Positions 57,981 to 64,000 of a stretch of 64,000 bases of DNA are shown one piece after another. Position 1 is the first letter of the stretch, and every line of letters begins with the position of its first letter. Source of the DNA: CAZENU01 sp965222125 (GTDB lineage: Bacteria > Chloroflexota > Dehalococcoidia > Lucifugimonadales > CAZENU01); the NCBI GenBank assembly GCA_965222125.1, contig CBDCTC010000002.1, positions 62,001 to 126,000 on the forward strand, read 5' to 3'. The translations under genes were made by a program, and so were the position numbers. The notes below the pieces were generated by a model. That model saw nothing but the letters and a program-made list of their open reading frames with translations, ran no database searches and had not been told where the DNA came from.

Positions 57981-60359
57981 TCAGCGAAGCGCCTCCACGG
58001 CCTTCTGGGCGTCCTCGGCGATCTTGCGGGCCATGTCCTGGGTGGGGCCGTCCCCGGAATCGCGAAGGTACGGCTCCACCGGTATCGGCTCGCCGAACCG
58101 CACGCTGATGCGGTGGCGTCTTGGAAACGTCATCCCTTTCGCCAACGCCTGATAGCTGCCTGAGATATTGGCCGGCACGATCGACGACCCTGACTCCAAC
58201 GCCAACACGCCGAGGCCCGCTTTGAAGGTCTTCATCTCGCCGGTGACGCTGCGGCCCCCCTCGGGAAAGTAGAGCAGAGCGTGCTTGTTCCTCAGCATGG
58301 CGGTTGCCAGGCGCAGGCTCTCGGTGAAGTTAGCATGCCTGTCGAATGGTATCGAACCTACGAAGACCCTCGATATCCAGCTCCTCAGCCTGCCGCGGAA
58401 CCAGTAGTCCTTCGCCGCAACCGGGTGGAGGCACTCCGTCCTGCCTCCGAGGAGTATGAGCAGAGCACCCGTATCCAAATGGCTGGTGTGATTGGCCACG
58501 ACGATGAACGGTCCCCGCTTGGGCACGAGCTCTACACCCTCGTAGTTAAAGCCCAGATAGTAGCGGTAGCCTAGGCCCAACAGCCAGCGAGGCAGCTTTC
58601 TCAGAGACCTTCCCGTTCCGTGGAGGCCGGTCCACTGCCGGAGCTCCGCCGGGGGTATGTCGGATATGTGTAGCTGCCTGCGAGCGCGCGCCTGCCGCAC
58701 GGGCGGCGTCTCCCCGGCCGCGTCCTTCGGGGCGATCCCGAGCAGGAAGCGCTTTATTCCCGGTATATGGATGTCGGCCACGTAGCGGCGCCAATCGATA
58801 CGCTTGACGTCGAAGTCGAACGTTGCCCGTTCGTCCACATCCAGGCCGTCCAGCACCGAGCGCATTTTGTGGGACTCGTACCGGCACAGCACGTTGCTGT
58901 ACGGCGAGTAGATCTTCGCGTAGTAGGCGAGCCTCTGAACGGACGCGCGCTTTCCCTGCAACGATCGGCGCAGCCGTCGGCCCCGGGGCGTTGCCGACGC
59001 AATCCAGGCGAGCATCTCCAGCACCGTGAGAGGCAACATGTAGCGGAGGCGCAGCCGCCTCATGAAGCGGCCGAGAGGCGGAAGGCCGATTCGCGGCAGC
59101 TCCGGACCGTTGCCGCCCCGTTGCCTGAGCGGAGTCTCGATGAAATGGTCCCGCACGATGTCGCAGAACGTACGTAGAGCCAACGGGTTGTCGCTGCTCG
59201 TGGCGAGCTGGTACACGTTGACGCCTTGCGAGGCGTGGGCGGCCGGGATCGCCGCCAACAGAGAGTTGACGACCATGTCGACCGGCACCATGTCGAGGAG
59301 CGCGTCAGGGCTGCCCGGAAAGTCGGGGAGCTGGCCCTTGCCGTAGGCGACTATGAGCGGATCGACCATCCTATAGCCGTCGAGCCAGCCGGGCTCGGGA
59401 GCCTCGAAGGCGCTCTCTATGATCGACGGGCGGTAGATGAGCGTTGGCACGCCGCTGTGGTACCGGGAAACCATCTGCTCGCCCATCGCCTTCGTAAAGG
59501 TGTAGGTGTCGTTCCAGCCGCGCCGTCTGGCCCACCGCATCCCCTCGACTTCCATTCGCCCGTCTACCCACGCCCGCCGGAGGCCCTCGACTGTCGTTGG
59601 CCCGTTCTTGCCGCCGTCTTCCGCCCGCCGGCTGGCCTTGTCGAACTGCCTCTGACGCGCGTGGCTGAACGACTCGGCTTCGACCGCCTCGATCAGCCTG
59701 CCGATGGCCTTCGCCTCCTCGTCGACGTCGTAGGGACCGCCGCCCTCTGTCATGTCGCTGTTCGGGTCCATCGGCTCCTCGGGCACGACGCCCTGCCTGA
59801 GGCCGTTGACGTAGCAGGTCGAGACGTGAGCGAAGATGGCGCCCTCGCAGCCGCGGGCGAACTCCAACACCCTCAGAGGCCCCATTGTGTTGGTCTGGAA
59901 GGCGGTCTGGAGCGAGGCGTCGAATGAGACCACCCCGGCCGAGTTGACGATGACCCGGACGGTCGACTGCAGGCGCCCCAGAACGTCCGGGGCGAGCCCG
60001 AGGTCCTTGGCGGACAGGTCGCCCTCGACGGCGACCAGCTTGGCCCGGACCATGACGTCGAATCCGTCGCCGTTGGCCTCTCGCAGCCTGTCGAAGACGG
60101 TGGAGCCCAGCACCTCCCGGTGCAGCCGCTGGTCGGCCGACTCGGTCTTGCCTAAGCGGTCGGTGCCCGGCCGGATCAGGACGTGGATGCGGCCGATCTC
60201 GGGAAGGTCGCGGAGAACCTTTTCGATCAGTACGCGGGCGACGAAGCCGGTCGCGCCCGTCACGAGCATCTCCTTGCCCGTGAAGTACTCGCGCACGCTG
60301 CCCGGCGACTCCGGACTCTTCCCTGGCCTCTCAGCCGTCATCGGCCTCTCAGCCGTCAT
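57981..60359 (-). CDS. Fatty acyl-CoA/thioester reductase fused to PlsC acyltransferase
   Basis: The protein has 792 residues from ATG 60359, which overlaps the kinase stop as ATGA; a second ATG at 60341 is also possible. Residues about 25-400 are a NAD-binding_4 (FAR/thioester reductase) domain: EMLVTGATGFVARVLIEK, VNSAGVVSFDASL, HVSTCYVNG, YTFTKAMGEQMVSRY. A middle region (about 400-560) matches the FAR C-terminal part (YSPYSNVLCRYES). Residues about 600-792 are PlsC: NHTSHLD (HX4D), IPFDRHAN, YFPEGGRSVTGEM and PANISGSY. It would reduce an acyl thioester to an alcohol or aldehyde and acylate a lipid phosphate. Such fusions may serve wax, ether or diol-type lipids; that is inference. Confidence 0.85.
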   Translation of the reverse strand: MTAERPMTAERPGKSPESPGSVREYFTGKEMLVTGATGFVARVLIEKVLRDLPEIGRIHVLIRPGTDRLGKTESADQRLHREVLGSTVFDRLREANGDGFDVMVRAKLVAVEGDLSAKDLGLAPDVLGRLQSTVRVIVNSAGVVSFDASLQTAFQTNTMGPLRVLEFARGCEGAIFAHVSTCYVNGLRQGVVPEEPMDPNSDMTEGGGPYDVDEEAKAIGRLIEAVEAESFSHARQRQFDKASRRAEDGGKNGPTTVEGLRRAWVDGRMEVEGMRWARRRGWNDTYTFTKAMGEQMVSRYHSGVPTLIYRPSIIESAFEAPEPGWLDGYRMVDPLIVAYGKGQLPDFPGSPDALLDMVPVDMVVNSLLAAIPAAHASQGVNVYQLATSSDNPLALRTFCDIVRDHFIETPLRQRGGNGPELPRIGLPPLGRFMRRLRLRYMLPLTVLEMLAWIASATPRGRRLRRSLQGKRASVQRLAYYAKIYSPYSNVLCRYESHKMRSVLDGLDVDERATFDFDVKRIDWRRYVADIHIPGIKRFLLGIAPKDAAGETPPVRQARARRQLHISDIPPAELRQWTGLHGTGRSLRKLPRWLLGLGYRYYLGFNYEGVELVPKRGPFIVVANHTSHLDTGALLILLGGRTECLHPVAAKDYWFRGRLRSWISRVFVGSIPFDRHANFTESLRLATAMLRNKHALLYFPEGGRSVTGEMKTFKAGLGVLALESGSSIVPANISGSYQALAKGMTFPRRHRISVRFGEPIPVEPYLRDSGDGPTQDMARKIAEDAQKAVEALR

Positions 60360-61261
60360 CTGGGCACCATCACCCGGAGCGCCTCTGGCACGACCTCTAT
60401 CGTGGCCGGCGTCTTGCATAGCCTCTCGCCGTCCGCCCAGACCCAAAGCGGCCTTTCGGACTCTATCTCGAGCCGGCGAGTGCGCTCTATACTGACCGCG
60501 GGGTGGCCGACGTGGCCGCCCCCGAACGTCTTGGGCATCATGCGAAGTATCTCCAGCTTGGACGTGATGCTGACCATGCACACGTCCAGGGCGCCGTCGT
60601 CGGGCCGCGCCTCCGGCGTGATCCGGATGCGCCCTCCGTACCGATCGGTGTTTCCCGTGGCCGCAAGGAAGAGTGGGCCGCTGAACTCCCCGAAGTCGCC
60701 CCTGAGGGTCACTTCCGGATGGCTGTACCGGTAGAGCTTCACGACCGCCGCGTACAGATAGGCCGTGGAGCCGCGCAGAAATGACGGATGCCGGCCGGTG
60801 TCCACGTACTCGCTGACCTCGCTGTCGAAACCGAGTGTCGCAATGGTAGAGAAGTATCGGTCGCCGACCCGCCCTAGGTCGATCGAGCGCACTCTGCTCT
60901 CGAGAAGCCCGCGGACCGCGGCTGCCGGCCTGCCGGGAAGACCGAGAGCGTAGCACAGATCGTTGCAGCGACCGGCCGCGAGAACGCCCATCGAGACGCC
61001 CGACGCCTTTTCGCCCGACGCCATGATCCCGTTGACAATTTCGTGGACCGTGCCGTCGCCGCCGCATGCGACGATCTTGTTGGCTCCGGCATCCACGGCC
61101 GCCGTCGCGAGGCTCTCGGCGTTGCCGGGGCCGCCCGTCACGGAGAGGGCCGCCTCCACGCCGCGCTCCTCTAGGGCCGACGTCAGCATCGCCGCGCCCC
61201 TGGCCGCCTTGCCGCGTCCGGCCACGGGATTGGCTATCACCGCCCAGGAGTCTTTCGACAT
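60356..61261 (-). CDS. Diacylglycerol/sphingosine-type lipid kinase (DAGK_cat/YegS-like)
   Basis: The 301-residue protein has VIANPVAGRGKA, the nucleotide motif IVACGGDGTVHEIVNG, VLAAGRCNDLCYAL (normally GTxNDxAR, here GRCNDL), and the C-terminal beta-sandwich GGRIRITPEARPDDGALDV and WADGE. It phosphorylates a lipid hydroxyl with ATP. It lies 3 bases after the LarA-like gene and overlaps the reductase/PlsC fusion by 4 bases, so it is a core member of this operon. Confidence 0.9.
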   Translation of the reverse strand: MSKDSWAVIANPVAGRGKAARGAAMLTSALEERGVEAALSVTGGPGNAESLATAAVDAGANKIVACGGDGTVHEIVNGIMASGEKASGVSMGVLAAGRCNDLCYALGLPGRPAAAVRGLLESRVRSIDLGRVGDRYFSTIATLGFDSEVSEYVDTGRHPSFLRGSTAYLYAAVVKLYRYSHPEVTLRGDFGEFSGPLFLAATGNTDRYGGRIRITPEARPDDGALDVCMVSITSKLEILRMMPKTFGGGHVGHPAVSIERTRRLEIESERPLWVWADGERLCKTPATIEVVPEALRVMVPR

Positions 61262-61264
61262 CGT

Positions 61265-62857
61265 CTACGTCACGTCACACAGGAAGATCGGCGGTAGATG
61301 AAACGCGGTCACTTCGGGACTCGCCCCGACCGTATCTTTCGCCATTTCAAGCGCCGCTTCGAGGCTCGGCGCGATCTCGTAGCCGAGCCTATCGGTGACG
61401 CTTTTGTCCCTTGCGCCGACCACGATGATGCGGCCCAGGTAGCTCTGGCCGTAGCATGCCCAATACCACATGTAGAACGGGTGCACGCCGTGGTAGGCGT
61501 TCCCGTGGCGGTACAGATCGATGTAGCGCGGGTTGGTTGCGAAGTCCTCCTCGTACTTGCTCTCGATCTCGACCGGGTCCCGCGTCTCCGGCAGCACCTG
61601 GTTGTAAAAGTCGATGTACGACGGGTGCTGCGTCTTGCTGAACCTGTTCTCCACCGGGTGCATGATGATCAGCACCCCGCCGGGCCGGACCAGCGGCTTG
61701 CCCCTGTAGAGGTTGAACAGATAGCCCACCGCGTTGCAGTGGACCAGGATCGGGTTCAGTGGGGCCCCGACGTTGTAGGCGCTCAGATACGGCAGGCCGT
61801 AGACCAGGACGTCGGCCTGCCCCTGGACCGGCACGGTCTGCTGCTGGTGCAGGTTGGCCAGGGTGTGTTCGTGCACAGGATCGGTCGCGCCCGCGGCGAT
61901 TCCCGTCACACCGTACGGCGCCCGCAGGCCCTGGAATATCTTGTGCCGCACCGCGAACGGCATGACCTTCAGACCGCGGTAGTTGGCCTCGAAGACGGCC
62001 CTCTCCCACACGCGCCACAGGTGCTCCGGCTTCTGAAGGTGGCTGAGTATAGGGGGAAACGTAGCCGTGTTCAACGTGGTCTCTATCTTGAAGACCTTGA
62101 TCTGCTCCTCGACGACGGCGCCCATCCTCGCGCAGGAGTCGTGCAGCGCGGAGTTCGGCGGGTCCATGTACGACTTCGAGTGCATGAGCGTGTGGACGTT
62201 GTGGTGGTGCCGTAGGGTGCGGTACGTGATCAGCCCGGTGTTGATCGACTTGTGGCCGCCGTCCATGGCAACCAGATTGACGTTGACGTAGATGAGCAGA
62301 TCGGAGTCCACGATCCGCTTGGGCAGCTCGACGACCTCCCCGTGGGACGTTTCCCCCACCATGACGATGTTGTCCTTGTCCTCGGCGTCATGGTTGTAGA
62401 GCCGGTCCGGGTGGAACTGCTTGAACACCCTGCGGCCGACCGCTCTCCGAAGCTCGCCCGGGGTCATGCGGCGGTGCAGGCCGAGCGCGGCAACGAGGTG
62501 GATGTCGTCCACGCCGTTCTCGGCCAGCTTCGCGACGACCTTCTCTATGACGAGCTGCCGCACGTCGGGCCGGGCCATGGGCGGCAGCGGCAACGAAATA
62601 TCGTCGAAGGCGATGGTCACCTTCATGCCCGGCTCTAGCTGCGCCGACAGCGGATCGGCGCCCATCGGGTTCTCGAGCGCCTCCTCTATCGCGCCGTCCA
62701 TGTCCTCGATGGCCGGTATGGGGGGCGGCGGATATATGACCCGCGTGCCCATCGGCAGCCGCTCGAACCTGAAGCTCTCGCCCTGATGAAAGACGTAGCG
62801 GGAATCGTCGTCCACGTAGCGGACGAGCTCAGCCTTGTCGAAATTGTTTGAGTCCAC
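61265..62857 (-). CDS. LarA/DUF2088-like (lactate racemase superfamily) protein
   Basis: The protein has 530 residues from GTG 62857, with AAGGA 8 bases upstream; the longer frame through the dehydrogenase gene is rejected. The N-terminal DUF2088-like domain has VTIAFDDISLPLPPM, VAALGLHRRMTPGEL and VNLVAMDGGHKSINTG, resembling the GGxKS region around the Lys that binds the nickel-pincer cofactor in LarA. The C-terminal part is longer than in LarA (about 425 residues) with many aromatic and His residues (HPFYMWYWACYGQ). The reaction may be racemisation or epimerisation of a hydroxy acid. LarB, LarC and LarE are not in this window. Confidence 0.75.
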   Translation of the reverse strand: MDSNNFDKAELVRYVDDDSRYVFHQGESFRFERLPMGTRVIYPPPPIPAIEDMDGAIEEALENPMGADPLSAQLEPGMKVTIAFDDISLPLPPMARPDVRQLVIEKVVAKLAENGVDDIHLVAALGLHRRMTPGELRRAVGRRVFKQFHPDRLYNHDAEDKDNIVMVGETSHGEVVELPKRIVDSDLLIYVNVNLVAMDGGHKSINTGLITYRTLRHHHNVHTLMHSKSYMDPPNSALHDSCARMGAVVEEQIKVFKIETTLNTATFPPILSHLQKPEHLWRVWERAVFEANYRGLKVMPFAVRHKIFQGLRAPYGVTGIAAGATDPVHEHTLANLHQQQTVPVQGQADVLVYGLPYLSAYNVGAPLNPILVHCNAVGYLFNLYRGKPLVRPGGVLIIMHPVENRFSKTQHPSYIDFYNQVLPETRDPVEIESKYEEDFATNPRYIDLYRHGNAYHGVHPFYMWYWACYGQSYLGRIIVVGARDKSVTDRLGYEIAPSLEAALEMAKDTVGASPEVTAFHLPPIFLCDVT

Positions 62858-62886
62858 GCGATCGTTCCTTACGCTCTTGGTCCCGC

Positions 62887-64000
62887 TCAGGCCGCGTCGG
62901 CCAGGTCGAACACCGTCTTGATGGCTCCATGCTTGCCGGGTCGCATCGCCGTCGCGATGGCCTGCCCGCGCCGGTCCAACGGGAAGCGGTGGGTGACCAA
63001 CGCGCCGATCTTCTCGGCCCATCCGTCGTCGTCGAACATTTCCAGGGCGATATCGAACGTCTTGCGGCGAGCGCCGCTCCGGACCTCGGCCGCGTAGGCG
63101 TACGTCCCGATGAGCCGGAGCTCCTGGTACCACACGGGCGTCAAGTCGAGCTTGTTGGGGTCGGGCATGCCGGACAGCACGAGCTTGCCCCGCCCCCGCG
63201 TCCACCTGACTGCGTCCTCGATCCCGCCGCCCGACCCTGTGCACTCGAAGGTGACGTCGAACCCTCCGATGACTGCGGGCTTGCCGATCTCGAGAGGCAG
63301 CAGCGAAGCCCCCGAGATGTCCGCCAGCGCGGCCGGGAGACCCCGCCCTGCTACCACGACCCTGTCGGCGCCGAGCGCCGCCCCAAGGCCGCGTTGGTGC
63401 TCGTACCGGGCCGCCATGGTCACTCTGGCCGTCGGCGCCAGCCTGCCCAGGGCGGCGACAGTGAGCAGCCCGATCGTTCCCCCGCCGACGATCAGGACCT
63501 CGGCATCCTCCGGAACGTCGGCCTCCAGAACGCCGTGGATGGCGCAGCTCAGCGGCTCGGCCAGCACGGCTGCCTCGTCGGACACGCTCTCCGGCACCGC
63601 GTACAGTTGGCTCTTGTGTGCGACGAAGTTTTCTCCCCATCCGCCGCCGGTGTCGCGGCAGTACCCCGTCTGCACGCCGGACGAGATATCCCCTTCCATC
63701 ACCCGCTCGCAGTTGGCGTAGTGCCCGGAGGCGCAAGGTCCGCACGGCTCGGCTAGACCCCGCGCGGTGCATCCCAGCGCCGGCTCCAACACGACCCGGT
63801 CGCCCACGTCGAACCCGGACACGGCGCCGCCCGTCTCGACGACCCGCCCGACCACCTCATGTCCCGGCACGAACGGAAAGGACGTAAAGGCGGACAGGTA
63901 GATGCTGCCCTTTCCCGAAAGCGCCGCGACGTCCGAGCCGCAAATGCCGCTGAGGACAGGCCGCACTCGGACCCACTCGGCGGTCGGAAGACGGGGTTCG
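62887..64000 (-). CDS. Zinc-dependent alcohol dehydrogenase (N-terminus beyond window)
   Basis: At least 370 residues are present; the frame is open to the right edge, where EPRLPTAEWVRVRP precedes the visible ICGSD. The MDR-family motifs are catalytic zinc Cys in GICGSD, PGHEVVGRV, structural-zinc-like Cys in CGPCASGHYANC, the coenzyme motif VLIVGGGTIGLLTVAAL and VTFECTGSGGG. It oxidises an alcohol or polyol with NAD(P). It lies 29 bases upstream of the LarA-like gene and is the first visible gene of the operon. Confidence 0.88.
   Translation of the reverse strand, partial: EPRLPTAEWVRVRPVLSGICGSDVAALSGKGSIYLSAFTSFPFVPGHEVVGRVVETGGAVSGFDVGDRVVLEPALGCTARGLAEPCGPCASGHYANCERVMEGDISSGVQTGYCRDTGGGWGENFVAHKSQLYAVPESVSDEAAVLAEPLSCAIHGVLEADVPEDAEVLIVGGGTIGLLTVAALGRLAPTARVTMAARYEHQRGLGAALGADRVVVAGRGLPAALADISGASLLPLEIGKPAVIGGFDVTFECTGSGGGIEDAVRWTRGRGKLVLSGMPDPNKLDLTPVWYQELRLIGTYAYAAEVRSGARRKTFDIALEMFDDDGWAEKIGALVTHRFPLDRRGQAIATAMRPGKHGAIKTVFDLADAA

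Noticed and set aside
62858..63772. N-terminal extension of the LarA-like gene
   Set aside because: It is an out-of-frame shadow of the dehydrogenase gene; the GTG at 62857 has an ideal ribosome site.

Overview
This is a GC-rich bacterial chromosomal window. The gene styles point to Chloroflexota, possibly the SAR202/Dehalococcoidia side. That placement is my inference from an enolase-superfamily dehydratase, flavin reductase, HpcH-type aldolase, a Cys-type CcmE and many short GTG-started overlapping genes. No marker-gene phylogeny could be run.

Layout. Bases 1-1154 are the end of a System I cytochrome c maturation locus: a CcmC tail, a Calx-beta/CcmD-like fusion and a CcmE of the Cys-x3-Tyr type. 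A divergent anti-sigma/ECF sigma pair, tRNA-Pro and a beta-propeller glycosidase-like gene follow. Bases 4035-6891 are an accessory patch holding a solitary ParA ATPase, an AlbA_2/HATPase protein and a broken HigA. Bases 6914-12205 are catabolic: flavin reductase, enolase-superfamily enzyme, methyltransferase, HpcH aldolase and two tandem acetyl-xylan-esterase-like hydrolases, one lacking its nucleophile serine. An IS1380-type element with 15-bp inverted repeats (12281-14167) and an intact HigBA pair follow.

From 14890 to 31000 the genes are mostly housekeeping: tRNA-His, pyruvate kinase, cysteinyl-tRNA synthetase fused to a family 2 glycosyltransferase, a cation exchanger, polyprenyl synthase, MetRS, RsmI, a membrane-anchored molybdenum oxidoreductase, a NYN/OST-HTH protein, a HIT protein and leucyl aminopeptidase. 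From 31054 to 46401 come a GSA-type aminotransferase, an MBL hydrolase, MtaB, an NfeD/NfeD/slipin operon, a repeat-bearing zinc-ribbon membrane protein, UvrC, a Xer recombinase, a PAP2 enzyme, a decayed lipoprotein, Lgt and RecJ. Bases 46465-48221 hold a two-gene AAA ATPase/DUF4276 cassette that looks like a defence module. It is followed by two epimerases, FabF, a PfkB kinase and a PhnDCEE-type importer whose binding protein resembles the putative selenate family.

The right end (56450-64000) is a minus-strand run of six genes: zinc alcohol dehydrogenase, LarA-like protein, lipid kinase, acyl reductase/PlsC fusion, HAD-IB phosphatase and PlsY. Most are nearly touching or overlapping, and together they suggest an uncharacterised lipid-assembly operon. 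I rank this as the best candidate for a new system. Next are the CysRS-glycosyltransferase fusion, the Calx-beta/CcmD fusion and the AAA/DUF4276 cassette. Several small accessory genes carry frameshifts (HigA near 6670, transposase near 13505, aspartic protease near 20915, lipoprotein near 43577 and 43670), while the large conserved genes are intact.
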